A stretch of DNA of 64,000 bases from Streptomyces sp. NBC_01707. Its GTDB lineage: Bacteria > Actinomycetota > Actinomycetes > Streptomycetales > Streptomycetaceae. This document shows, in pieces, positions 29,792-38,521 of this stretch. The first letter of the stretch is position 1; every line of letters starts with the position of its first letter. Location: positions 3,658,001 to 3,722,000 of the forward strand of contig NZ_CP109190.1 in assembly GCF_041438805.1 (NCBI RefSeq). Reading direction: 5' to 3'. The notes beneath the pieces were generated by a model. That model was not told the origin of the DNA. It was given only the letters and a program-made list of their open reading frames with translations, and made no database searches. Both the position numbers and the translations under genes were made by a program.

Positions 29792-31153
29792 GTGCGCCCC
29801 ACCGCCCCACTGATCCTCGCCGCCGCAGTCGCCGTTCTGGCTGCCGGCTCGCTGACCGCCTGCTCCTCCGGTTCCGGCAGTGATCCGGACACCGTGAAGG
29901 TCGCGTACAACCGTTCCACGGACAACAAGATCCGGTTCAAGGACGCCTATATCGAGTCGGTGAAGAAGCAGTTCGAGAAGGAACACCCCGGCAAGAAGAT
30001 CAAGTTGATACCGATTCAGGCGGCGGACAACGACTACGCCACCAAGGTGCAGCAGATGATGCGCTCCCCGAAGACGGCACCTGATCTGGTCTACGAGGAC
30101 ACCTTCCGGATCAACTCCGACATCAAGGCCGGCTATCTGCGACCGCTGGACGCGTATCTCGCGAAGTGGGACACCTGGAGCCAGTTCGTGGACACGGCCA
30201 AGGCCGCCGCGAAGGCCGAGGACGGCAAGACGTACGGCGTCCCGGACGGCACCGACACCCGCGGGCTCTGGTACAACAAGAAGATCTTCGCCAAGGCGGG
30301 GCTGCCGACGGACTGGCAGCCGAAGAACTGGGAAGAAGTCCTGGACGCGGCCCGCGCGATCAAGAAGAAGGTCCCCGGCGTCATCCCGCTGAACGTGTAC
30401 ACGGGCAAGGCTCCGGGCGAGGCCGCGGTGATGCAGGGCTTCGAGATGCTGCTGTACGGGACCGGCGACGACCCGCTCTACGACCCCGGCGCCAAGAAGT
30501 GGGTGGCCGGCGGGCAGGGCTTCCGCGACGCGCTCGGCTTCGTGGGGACGGTGTACGGGGAGAAGCTCGGCCCTGATCCGTCCGACGCCCTCGACCCCAA
30601 CGTCGGTACGCACGTGGCCACCGAGTGGTTCCCCGAGGGCAAGCTGGCCATCTCGCTGGACGGCTCCTGGATGGGCCAGAACTGGATCAACGAAGGCCCG
30701 AAGGCGTGGCCCGAGTGGAAGACGGAACTCGCCCAGACCCCGATGCCCACCCAGAACGGCCAGGCGCCCGGGAAGGTGTCCATGTCGGGCGGCTGGACCT
30801 GGGCGATCCCGCAGAAGGCCAAGAACCCGGATCTGGCCTGGGAGTTCGTCAAGACGATGCAGACCCCGCAGAACGCGTCGAAGTGGGATGTGGTGGGTGC
30901 GCAGATCGCGGTGCGCGAGGACGTGGCGAAGGATCCGGCGTATCTGAAGTCGATGCCCGGCATCGAGTTCTTCACCGGCCTCGTCCAGTACACCCATTAC
31001 CGTCCCGCTCTGCCCGTCTACCCGCAGGTGTCGACGGCCATCGGTGAGGCGATGGAGAAGGTGACCACGGGTGACGGATCACCGGAGTCGGCGGCGAAGG
31101 AGTACGACGAGCAGCTGAAGACCCTCGTCGACGGCGCGGTCGTCACGAAGTGA
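29792..31153 (+). CDS. ABC transporter sugar-binding lipoprotein (family 1)
   Basis: The 453-residue extracellular binding protein has a lipoprotein signal (hydrophobic core, lipobox LTAC with Cys24) and an oligosaccharide-type MalE fold, with motifs such as GLWYNKKIFAKAGL and GGWTWAIPQKAKNPDLAWEF. I chose the GTG at 29792 because AGGAGG lies 8 bases upstream; the GTG at 29786 is too close to it. Its stop overlaps the first permease start by 4 bases. The sugar is unknown. Confidence 0.9.
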   Translation: MRPTAPLILAAAVAVLAAGSLTACSSGSGSDPDTVKVAYNRSTDNKIRFKDAYIESVKKQFEKEHPGKKIKLIPIQAADNDYATKVQQMMRSPKTAPDLVYEDTFRINSDIKAGYLRPLDAYLAKWDTWSQFVDTAKAAAKAEDGKTYGVPDGTDTRGLWYNKKIFAKAGLPTDWQPKNWEEVLDAARAIKKKVPGVIPLNVYTGKAPGEAAVMQGFEMLLYGTGDDPLYDPGAKKWVAGGQGFRDALGFVGTVYGEKLGPDPSDALDPNVGTHVATEWFPEGKLAISLDGSWMGQNWINEGPKAWPEWKTELAQTPMPTQNGQAPGKVSMSGGWTWAIPQKAKNPDLAWEFVKTMQTPQNASKWDVVGAQIAVREDVAKDPAYLKSMPGIEFFTGLVQYTHYRPALPVYPQVSTAIGEAMEKVTTGDGSPESAAKEYDEQLKTLVDGAVVTK

Positions 31154-32094
31154 GCGGCGCCGCGTCGAAAGCCGGACCCCTGCGATCGCGGCGGGCGGGG
31201 TCGTTGCAGCAGGCAGGGTCGCGGCGGCGTGCGGGGTCGTGGCGGCAGGCGGGGCGGTGGCTGCCGATCGCCCCCGCCACCGCGCTGCTGCTGCTCTTCC
31301 TCGCCGGCCCCATCGGCTACTGCGTATGGATCGCCTTCACCAACACCCAGCTGACCGGATCGTCGAGCTCCGACTTCGTCGGCTTCGCCAACTTCCGACG
31401 GGCGTTCGCCGACGACAACTTCCGTAACGCCGTCCAGCTGACGCTCACCTTCACCTTCCTGTCGTCGATCGTCGGACAGAACACGCTGGGACTGGCGCTC
31501 GCGGGTCTGATGCGGGCCGCGTCCCGTCCGGTGCGTACGGTCACCGGGGCGCTGGTCATCACGGCCTGGGTCCTGCCGGAGATCGTCGCGGCCTTCCTGC
31601 TGTACGCGTTCTTCCGCCGTGAGGGCACTTTGAACGCGATCCTGGACCAGCTCCATCTGCCGGCCCAGAACTGGCTGTTCACGCTGCCGATCCTGGCAGT
31701 GTCGTTCGCCAACGTGTGGCGCGGCACGGCGTTCTCGATGCTGATCTACTCGGCGGCGCTGGCCGAGATCCCTCAGGACATCACGGAAGCCGCCGAGGTC
31801 GACGGGGCGAGCGGGCCGCTCCGGCTGTGGCACATCACGCTGCCCATGATCCGCCGCTCCATCGGCACCAATCTGATGCTCAACACCTTGTCCACGCTCT
31901 CCGTGTTCGGACTGATCTGGGCGATGACCCGCGGCGGGCCGGGCAACCGCAGCCAGACGCTCCCGGTGTTCATGTACGACCAGGCGTTCGTGAACAGTCT
32001 GATCGGCTACGGGACGGCGGTGGCGCTGCTGCTGCTTCTGGTTGGATCCCTGTTCTCGATCGTCTATCTGCGGCTGATGAAGGTGGAGGTGTGA
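31150..32094 (+). CDS. Sugar ABC transporter permease (MalF-like)
   Basis: This 314-residue inner-membrane permease has an Arg/Gln-rich N-terminus and six predicted helices. The ATPase-docking EAA loop is EIPQDITEAAEVDGASGPLR. It overlaps the binding-protein stop by 4 bases and the next permease by 4 bases, so the three genes form one transcription and translation unit. Confidence 0.92.
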   Translation: MSGAASKAGPLRSRRAGSLQQAGSRRRAGSWRQAGRWLPIAPATALLLLFLAGPIGYCVWIAFTNTQLTGSSSSDFVGFANFRRAFADDNFRNAVQLTLTFTFLSSIVGQNTLGLALAGLMRAASRPVRTVTGALVITAWVLPEIVAAFLLYAFFRREGTLNAILDQLHLPAQNWLFTLPILAVSFANVWRGTAFSMLIYSAALAEIPQDITEAAEVDGASGPLRLWHITLPMIRRSIGTNLMLNTLSTLSVFGLIWAMTRGGPGNRSQTLPVFMYDQAFVNSLIGYGTAVALLLLLVGSLFSIVYLRLMKVEV

Positions 32095-32939
32095 CGGGCG
32101 TGAAAGGCGTGACGACGTCCCGGCGCACCCGGGCGCGGCTGGCGTCCGACGGGGCGCTGCTGCTGGTCGCGGTGGCGTTCGCGCTGCCGCTGGTGTGGCT
32201 GCTGTTCGCCTCGCTGGACGGCAGCGCCGATCTTCGGGTGCGACCGCCGACGTCACCGACTCTGGAGAACTTCGACGCGGTCCTCACCGACGAGATCACC
32301 TTCACACCGATGCTCAACAGTCTGCTGCTGTGCGGCAGTGCGACGCTGCTGACCGTGGTGTGCGCGGCGCTGGCCGCGTATCCGCTCTCCCGCCACCGCT
32401 CGCGCCTGACCCGCCCGTATCTGCTGACGATCCTGTTCACGACATGTCTGCCGATCACCGCGATCATGGTGCCGGTGTACGGGCTCTTCGTACAGGTCGA
32501 TCTGATCGACACGATGTACGGGACGGCGCTCTTCCTCGCCACCGCCCAGCTTCCGTTCGCCATCTGGCTGATGAAGAACTTCATGGACGGCGTGCCGAAG
32601 GTGCTGGAGGAGGCGGCCTGGACGGACGGGGCGTCGACGACGCAGACGCTGGTCCGGGTGGTGCTGCCACTGATGGGGCCGGGGGTGGGCGTGGTGACGA
32701 TCTACACCTTCATCATGCTGTGGGGGAACTTCTTCGTCCCCTTCATGCTGCTGCTCTCCCCCGAGCAACTCCCGGCCTCCGTCTCGATCTTCACCTTTTT
32801 CGGCAACTACGGATCGGTGGTCTACGGGCAGCTGGCGGCGTTCTCGATCCTGTACTCGACGCCGGTGCTGCTGCTGTACATCCTGATCTCGCGCCGCCTG
32901 GGCGGCGGATTCGCCCTGGGCGGCGCGGTCAAGGGATGA
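32091..32939 (+). CDS. Sugar ABC transporter permease (MalG-like)
   Basis: The 282-residue second permease has six predicted helices and the EAA loop VPKVLEEAAWTDGASTTQT. The GTG at 32091 overlaps the upstream stop (GTGA); GTG 32100 is an alternative with better ribosome-binding-site spacing. No ATPase gene follows. Streptomyces sugar importers usually share the MsiK ATPase encoded elsewhere, which would complete this transporter. Confidence 0.92.
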   Translation: MTGVKGVTTSRRTRARLASDGALLLVAVAFALPLVWLLFASLDGSADLRVRPPTSPTLENFDAVLTDEITFTPMLNSLLLCGSATLLTVVCAALAAYPLSRHRSRLTRPYLLTILFTTCLPITAIMVPVYGLFVQVDLIDTMYGTALFLATAQLPFAIWLMKNFMDGVPKVLEEAAWTDGASTTQTLVRVVLPLMGPGVGVVTIYTFIMLWGNFFVPFMLLLSPEQLPASVSIFTFFGNYGSVVYGQLAAFSILYSTPVLLLYILISRRLGGGFALGGAVKG

Positions 32940-33018
32940 GCGTGCAACGCGGGCCAGTACGTTCCTACGAACCGTGATCTCGGTCGAACACACCGTAGTC
33001 AGGCCGGGTCCCGGCTCC

Positions 33019-33024
33019 TACGGT
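33019..33024 (+). promoter_or_regulatory. Leaderless promoter -10 of the HTH regulator gene
   Basis: TACGGT ends 6 bases before the GTG at 33031, putting the transcription start on the start codon. Confidence 0.55.
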
Positions 33025-33030
33025 GGGGCC

Positions 33031-33714
33031 GTGCACTCCACCCCGCCCTTCAACGCCCTCGCCGCGCGCCGACTGCGCGAGGCCCTGGGGATGGCGCCCG
33101 GTCATGTCGCGTACGGCCTCGGCGCCCAGTACGGACTCCGGATCAGCGCGGACACCGTCGCCGCCTGGGAGCGTGGTCTCGCGCTGCCCGGCGAGAAGGA
33201 ACTCACGGCGCTGGCCGGAGTGCTGTGGTGCGCGCCGGGTGATCTGCTGACCGCCGCCCGCACCCTGCGCGAACACCGGGTGGCCCGCGGTCTGGCCGTG
33301 GACGAGCTGGCGCGGCTGCTGGGGCTGGCCGTCTCCGCGTACCAGCGGATGGAGGATTCGGGACGCTGGCGCGGCAACGAACGCCAGTCCGCGGCGCTCA
33401 GCGAGGCGTTGGAGCTGACGGCGGCCGACTTCGTGACGGCGACCGGGCGGAACGAGGAGCTCGGGGAGCTGCTGCGCAGCGCGGTGACAACGCGCTGGCA
33501 GGCGTACACCCGGCCGGTGGCGAAGCTGGTGCCGCTGGAGCGGCGGCGGCTGCAGGACGTGCTGGAACAGCTGCACTCCGACTACCAGGCGCTGATGGTG
33601 TCGACGCTGAGCTGGAGCGCGGGGGGTCCGGAGCGGGCGGGCTCGGACGGGGAGGCGGGTCGGGTGTTCCTGGACGGGATCGTGGCGCGGTTCTGGGGGA
33701 CGGCGGGGGCCTGA
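33031..33714 (+). CDS. XRE-like helix-turn-helix regulator
   Basis: The 227-residue cytosolic protein has two helix-turn-helix-like segments. One covers about residues 8-65 (NALAARRLREALGMAPGHVA, then the ISADTVAAWERGLALP recognition helix). A second is near 85-125 (HRVARGLAVDELARLLGLAV, then YQRMEDSGRW). The rest is a helical C-terminal domain. No ligand domain is recognisable. I take the GTG at 33031 because it matches the conserved N-terminus (HSTPPFNA) and the leaderless promoter. It stands alone after the sugar operon and may or may not control it. Confidence 0.75.
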   Translation: MHSTPPFNALAARRLREALGMAPGHVAYGLGAQYGLRISADTVAAWERGLALPGEKELTALAGVLWCAPGDLLTAARTLREHRVARGLAVDELARLLGLAVSAYQRMEDSGRWRGNERQSAALSEALELTAADFVTATGRNEELGELLRSAVTTRWQAYTRPVAKLVPLERRRLQDVLEQLHSDYQALMVSTLSWSAGGPERAGSDGEAGRVFLDGIVARFWGTAGA

Positions 33715-33731
33715 AGGCTGCGCGACCGGCC

Positions 33732-33748
33732 CGGCCCTCGGCGGGCCG
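33732..33748. terminator. Weak hairpin between HTH gene and pfkA
   Basis: A 6-bp stem (CGGCCC with GGGCCG, loop TCGGC) lies between the convergent genes. It is plausible but not strong. Confidence 0.4.
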
Positions 33749-33790
33749 ACCCTGGAGGCCGGCCCCCCTGCGGAGAGTCGGACGCGCCGG

Positions 33791-34816
33791 TCAGAACACC
33801 GATTCCGCCTCGTACATCCGGTCCTTCGGCACCGTCTTCAGCTGTGTGATCGCGTCGGCCAGCGGCACCATCATGATGTCGTTGCCGCGCAGCGCCGTCA
33901 TCCGGCCGAAGTCACCCCGGTGCGCCGCCTCGACCGCGTGCCAGCCGAAGCGGGTCGCGAGCACCCGGTCGTACGCGGTCGGCGTGCCACCGCGCTGGAC
34001 GTGGCCGAGAATGACCGGCCGCGCCTCCTTGCCGAGGCGGGTCTCCAGCTCGACCGCGAGCCGGTTGCCGATGCCCTGGAAGCGCTCGTGGCCGAACTGG
34101 TCGATCTCACCCTTGGCGTACGGCATCGATCCCTCGACCGGGTGCGCGCCCTCGGCGACGCAGATGACCGCGAACTTCTTGCCGCGGGCGAAGCGCTCCT
34201 CGACCATCTTGACCAGGTCCGCGACCTCGAACGGCCGCTCGGGCAGACAGATGCCGTGCGCACCGCCCGCCATGCCGGACTCCAGGGCGATCCATCCCGC
34301 GTGCCGGCCCATCACCTCGACGACCATGACCCGCTGGTGCGATTCGGCCGTGGTCTTGAGACGGTCTATGGCCTCGGTGGCGACGCCCACCGCCGTGTCG
34401 AAGCCGAAGGTGCGGTCGGTGGACGAGATGTCGTTGTCGATGGTCTTCGGGACGCCGACGACGGGCATCCCGGCGTCCGACAGCATCCGGGCCGCGGTGA
34501 GGGTGCCCTCCCCGCCGATCGGGATCAGCACGTCGATGCCGTAACGGCGGCTCAGCTCGTCACAGTTCTCGGCGGCTTCGCGGAGCCGGTCACGCTCCAG
34601 CCGGGCCGAGCCGAGAATGGTGCCGCCGTGCGCGAGGATGCCGCTGACCGCGTTGAGATCGAGGGGGCGGAAGTGGCCGTCGAGGAGTCCCTTGAAGCCG
34701 TCCTCGAACCCGATGACTTCATCGCCGTGACCCACGACGGCGCGGTGCACGACCGACCGGATCACTGCGTTCAGACCTGGGCAATCGCCGCCTGCGGTGA
34801 GAACTCCGATGCGCAT
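33791..34816 (-). CDS. pfkA: ATP-dependent 6-phosphofructokinase
   Basis: The 341-residue enzyme phosphorylates fructose 6-phosphate to the 1,6-bisphosphate in glycolysis. Visible motifs are the N-terminal GVLTAGGDCPGLNAVIR, IPIGGEGTLTAA, PKTIDNDISSTD and VMGRHAGWIA. The Gly in GGEGT, where pyrophosphate-dependent enzymes carry Asp, favours ATP as donor. The ATG at 34816 has AGGAG upstream. It is divergent from pta-ackA-pyk, the arrangement of pfkA2 in S. coelicolor as I remember it. Confidence 0.94.
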   Translation of the reverse strand: MRIGVLTAGGDCPGLNAVIRSVVHRAVVGHGDEVIGFEDGFKGLLDGHFRPLDLNAVSGILAHGGTILGSARLERDRLREAAENCDELSRRYGIDVLIPIGGEGTLTAARMLSDAGMPVVGVPKTIDNDISSTDRTFGFDTAVGVATEAIDRLKTTAESHQRVMVVEVMGRHAGWIALESGMAGGAHGICLPERPFEVADLVKMVEERFARGKKFAVICVAEGAHPVEGSMPYAKGEIDQFGHERFQGIGNRLAVELETRLGKEARPVILGHVQRGGTPTAYDRVLATRFGWHAVEAAHRGDFGRMTALRGNDIMMVPLADAITQLKTVPKDRMYEAESVF

Positions 34817-35022
34817 CGTGCCGTATCTCCTGCTCGTTAGTGCCGTGCATTTCGGGGGCGACTGCGGAATCCCCCGTACCGTGAGCCACAACGATTGTCC
34901 CACGTCAGCTCCGGACCTCGCGCTCTCGGCCTGTCCGGGGCGCGGCATCCGACCGCTGCAGGGCGTGTGCAGCGCCCCGGAACAGGGGCTTTCGCCCCGG
35001 GGGCGGCCGGTCCGCACCCGCA

Positions 35023-35046
35023 GGTATCGTCAAAACGGTCGATACC
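35023..35046 (+). promoter_or_regulatory. GGTATCG dyad upstream of pta
   Basis: GGTATCG (35023-35029) and CGATACC (35040-35046) are perfect 7-base arms with 10 bases between, ending 33 bases before the pta start and probably overlapping its promoter. The regulator is unknown. Confidence 0.45.
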
Positions 35047-35079
35047 ACACCAAACATCCAGAACGACGGGAGAGCATGC

Positions 35080-37152
35080 GTGACGCGCAGCGTGTACGTG
35101 ACAGGGATCGACCGGGGAGACGGCCGCCAGGTCGTCGATCTGGGAGTCATGGAGCTCCTGACGCGTCAGGTGGACCGGGTCGGGGTGTTCCGGCCGCTGG
35201 TCCACGACAGCCCCGACCGGCTGTTCGAGTTGCTGCGGGCCCGCTACCGGCTCGCCCAGGACCCGTCGTCGGTCTATGGCCTGGACTATGCGGAGGCGTC
35301 CGCGCTGCAGGCGGAGAAGGGTACCGACGAACTGGTCTCGCGGCTCGTCGACCGCTTCCATCGGGTGGCCCGGATGTACGAGGTGGTACTGGTCCTCGGC
35401 ACCGACTTCGCTGCCACGCAGCTCCCCGACGAGCTGGCGCTCAACGCCCGGCTGGCCAATGAGTTCGGCGCCTCGGTGATCGTGGTGGTCGGCGGGAAGG
35501 GACAGGACGCGGAGTCCGTGCGGGCCGAGACGCGCAATGCCTACCGGGCGTACGCGGGTCTGGGCTGCGACGTCCTCGAGATGGTGGTGAACCGGGTGGC
35601 GGCCGAGGACCGCGAGGTCATCGCCGAGCGGATGACGGCGCGGCTGCCCGTGCCGTGCTCGGTCCTGCCGGACGACGCCGCACTGTCCGCGCCGACCGTC
35701 GCCCAGATCACCGCGGCGCTCGGCGGCACCGTACTGCTGGGCGACGACGCGGGGCTGGCCCGGGACGCGCTGGACTTCGTCTTCGGCGGTGCGATGCTGC
35801 CGAACCTCCTGAACGCGCTGACGCCCGGCTGCCTGGTGGTCACGCCCGGGGACCGGGCGGATCTGGTGGTCGGTGCACTGGCCGCGCACAGCGCCGGCAC
35901 GCCACCCATCGCGGGTCTGCTGCTGACGCTGGACGAGCGCCCCGGCGAGGAGATACTCAAGCTGGCCGCACGGCTCGCACCGGGCACCCCGGTCGTGTCG
36001 GTGGCCGGCGGTTCTTTCCCCACAGCGGCCGAACTCTTCACACTGGAGGGCAAGTTGAACGCGGCGACGCCTCGCAAGGCGGAGACCGCACTCGGCCTCT
36101 TCGAGCGCCATGTGGACACCGCCGCCCTGCTGGACCGGATCTCGGTGGCCCGCAGCGGCCGCGTCACGCCGATGATGTTCGAGCACGAGCTGCTGGAGCA
36201 GGCCCGCGCGGACCGGCGTCGGGTGGTGCTGCCGGAGGGCGCCGAGGAGCGGGTGCTGCGCGCCGCCGATGTACTGCTGCGCCGTGACGTCTGCGACCTC
36301 ACCCTCCTCGGCGACCTGGACGTCATCCGGAAGAAGGCGGCCGACCTCGGCATCGATCTTGCCGACACCCAGCTGATCGACCCGCAGACCTCCGAGCTGC
36401 GCCAGACGTTCGCGGAGCGGTACGCACAGCTACGCGCGCACCGCGGGGTCACGGTGGAGCTGGCCTACGACGTCGTCTCGGACGTGAACTACTTCGGCAC
36501 CCTGATGGTCCAGGAGGGCCTGGCCGACGGAATGGTCTCCGGGGCCGTGCACTCCACCGCGGCGACGATCCGCCCCGCCTTCGAGATCATCAAGACCCGG
36601 GCGGACGCGTCGATCGTGTCGTCCGTCTTCTTCATGTGCCTCGCCGACAAGGTCCTGGTGTACGGCGACTGCGCGGTCAACCCGGACCCGGACGCGGAGC
36701 AGCTCGCGGACATCGCCGCCCAGTCCGCCGCCACGGCCGCCCGCTTCGGTGTGGAGCCGCGGATCGCGATGCTCTCCTACTCGACGGGCACCTCGGGCAC
36801 GGGGGCCGACGTCGACAAGGTGCGCCAGGCCACGGACCGGGTGCGCGAGAGCCGGCCGGACCTCAGGATCGAGGGCCCGATCCAGTACGACGCGGCGGTC
36901 GAGCCGAGCGTGGCCGCGACCAAGCTGCCCGGTTCGGAGGTGGCGGGGCAGGCGACCGTGCTGATCTTCCCGGACCTGAACACCGGCAACAACACGTACA
37001 AGGCCGTGCAGCGCTCGGCGGGCGCCGTGGCTGTGGGGCCGGTGCTCCAGGGGCTCCGCAAGCCCGTCAACGACCTGTCGCGCGGTGCGCTGGTCCAGGA
37101 CATCGTCAACACCGTGGCCATCACGGCGATCCAGGCGCAGGCCCAGGAGTGA
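35080..37152 (+). CDS. pta: Phosphate acetyltransferase
   Basis: Pta converts acetyl-CoA and phosphate to acetyl phosphate. The 690-residue protein is the long three-domain form: an N-terminal P-loop-like domain (residues 1-200, altered Walker A), a central DRTGG domain (about 210-325) and the catalytic PTA_PTB domain from about 365 (VVLPEGAEERVLRAAD, SYSTGTSGTGADVDKVR, FPDLNTGNNTYKAVQRS). The GTG start has GGGAGAG upstream. ackA follows after 5 bases. Confidence 0.96.
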   Translation: MTRSVYVTGIDRGDGRQVVDLGVMELLTRQVDRVGVFRPLVHDSPDRLFELLRARYRLAQDPSSVYGLDYAEASALQAEKGTDELVSRLVDRFHRVARMYEVVLVLGTDFAATQLPDELALNARLANEFGASVIVVVGGKGQDAESVRAETRNAYRAYAGLGCDVLEMVVNRVAAEDREVIAERMTARLPVPCSVLPDDAALSAPTVAQITAALGGTVLLGDDAGLARDALDFVFGGAMLPNLLNALTPGCLVVTPGDRADLVVGALAAHSAGTPPIAGLLLTLDERPGEEILKLAARLAPGTPVVSVAGGSFPTAAELFTLEGKLNAATPRKAETALGLFERHVDTAALLDRISVARSGRVTPMMFEHELLEQARADRRRVVLPEGAEERVLRAADVLLRRDVCDLTLLGDLDVIRKKAADLGIDLADTQLIDPQTSELRQTFAERYAQLRAHRGVTVELAYDVVSDVNYFGTLMVQEGLADGMVSGAVHSTAATIRPAFEIIKTRADASIVSSVFFMCLADKVLVYGDCAVNPDPDAEQLADIAAQSAATAARFGVEPRIAMLSYSTGTSGTGADVDKVRQATDRVRESRPDLRIEGPIQYDAAVEPSVAATKLPGSEVAGQATVLIFPDLNTGNNTYKAVQRSAGAVAVGPVLQGLRKPVNDLSRGALVQDIVNTVAITAIQAQAQE

Positions 37153-37157
37153 ACGCC

Positions 37158-38447
37158 ATGACCACCACCCCCACGAAGAAAGGTTCCGCCGCCGTGCAGG
37201 CCCGTCGTGTACTCGTCCTCAACTCCGGCTCCTCGTCGGTGAAGTACCAGCTCCTCGACATGAACGACCGCTCCCGGCTCGCGATCGGCCTGGTCGAGCG
37301 GATCGGCGAGACGACCTCCCGTCTGCTGCACACCCCGCTGACCGGGGGCGACGCCGAGACACGGGAGCGCACCGGCCGGATCGCCGACCACGCGGCCGCG
37401 CTGAAGGCGGCGGCCGAGGAGCTGGCCGCCGACGGGCTCGGCCTGGACTCCCCCGAACTGGCGGCGATCGGCCACCGGGTGGTGCACGGCGGACTGCGGT
37501 TCACCGAGCCCACCGTCGTCACCGACGAGGTGCTGAAGGAGATCGAGCGGCTCGTCCCGGTGGCGCCGCTGCACAACCCGGCGAACATCACCGGCATCCG
37601 TACCGCCCAGGCGATGCGCCCCGACCTGCCGCAGGTGGCCGTCTTCGACACCGCGTTCCACACGACGATGCCGGAGTACGCGGCGCGGTACGCGATCGAC
37701 GTGGAGACCGCCGACGCGCACCGGATCCGTCGGTACGGCTTCCACGGCACTTCGCACGCGTACGTCTCCCGCAAGGCCGCCGAGCTGCTGGGACGCACCA
37801 CCGAGGAGGTCAATGTCATCGTGCTGCACCTGGGCAACGGCGCCTCGGCCTCGGCGGTGGCGGGCGGCCGGTGCGTGGAGACGTCGATGGGACTGACCCC
37901 GCTGGAGGGGCTGGTGATGGGGACGCGGTCCGGGGACATCGACCCGGCGGTCACCTTCCATCTGAAGCGGGTGGCAGGCATGTCCACCGACGAGATCGAC
38001 GTCCTGCTGAACAAGAAGAGCGGACTGGTCGGGCTCTGCGGGGACAACGACATGCGGGAGATCCGCCGCCGGATCGACGAGGGCGACGAGCGGGCTGCCC
38101 TGGCGTTCGACATCTACGTGCACCGGCTGAAGAAGTACATCGGCGCCTATTCGGCGGTCCTCGGGCGAGTGGATGCTGTGGTGTTCACGGCGGGGGTCGG
38201 GGAGAACTCGGCGCCCGTACGGGAGGCTGCGATCGCCGGTCTGGAGGAGCTCGGCCTGGTGGTGGACGCCGGTCTCAACGCCGTTCGGTCCGGTGAACCG
38301 AGGCTGATCTCGCCCAACTACGCGCGGGTCGCGGTCGCCGTGGTGCCGACGGACGAGGAGCTGGAGATCGCCGACCAGACCTTCGCACTGGTCGGACGGG
38401 CCGAATCGGCCGGACAGGAAATGCCGGTCGGACAGGTCGACAACTGA
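37158..38447 (+). CDS. ackA: Acetate kinase
   Basis: AckA converts acetyl phosphate plus ADP to acetate and ATP, completing the overflow branch begun by Pta. The 429-residue protein has the ASKHA signatures VLVLNSGSSSVKYQL, the catalytic-Asp region VAVFDTAFHTTMPEYA, RRYGFHGTSHAYVSR and GLVMGTRSGDIDP. It has about 17 extra N-terminal residues before the usual start. The ATG at 37158 is preceded by CAGGAG, which overlaps the pta stop. Confidence 0.97.
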   Translation: MTTTPTKKGSAAVQARRVLVLNSGSSSVKYQLLDMNDRSRLAIGLVERIGETTSRLLHTPLTGGDAETRERTGRIADHAAALKAAAEELAADGLGLDSPELAAIGHRVVHGGLRFTEPTVVTDEVLKEIERLVPVAPLHNPANITGIRTAQAMRPDLPQVAVFDTAFHTTMPEYAARYAIDVETADAHRIRRYGFHGTSHAYVSRKAAELLGRTTEEVNVIVLHLGNGASASAVAGGRCVETSMGLTPLEGLVMGTRSGDIDPAVTFHLKRVAGMSTDEIDVLLNKKSGLVGLCGDNDMREIRRRIDEGDERAALAFDIYVHRLKKYIGAYSAVLGRVDAVVFTAGVGENSAPVREAAIAGLEELGLVVDAGLNAVRSGEPRLISPNYARVAVAVVPTDEELEIADQTFALVGRAESAGQEMPVGQVDN

Positions 38448-38508
38448 GCACCCCCGCGCCCCTTTGTATCTTCCACCAGACGGAATATTCCGCAGTGAAA
38501 CAAACCGA

Positions 38509-38514
38509 TAGGAT
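38509..38514 (+). promoter_or_regulatory. Leaderless promoter -10 of pyk
   Basis: TAGGAT ends 7 bases before the pyk ATG and no ribosome binding site is present, so transcription should start at or one base before the ATG. pyk thus has its own promoter in addition to any read-through from pta-ackA. Confidence 0.6.
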
Positions 38515-38521
38515 CCGCCTC

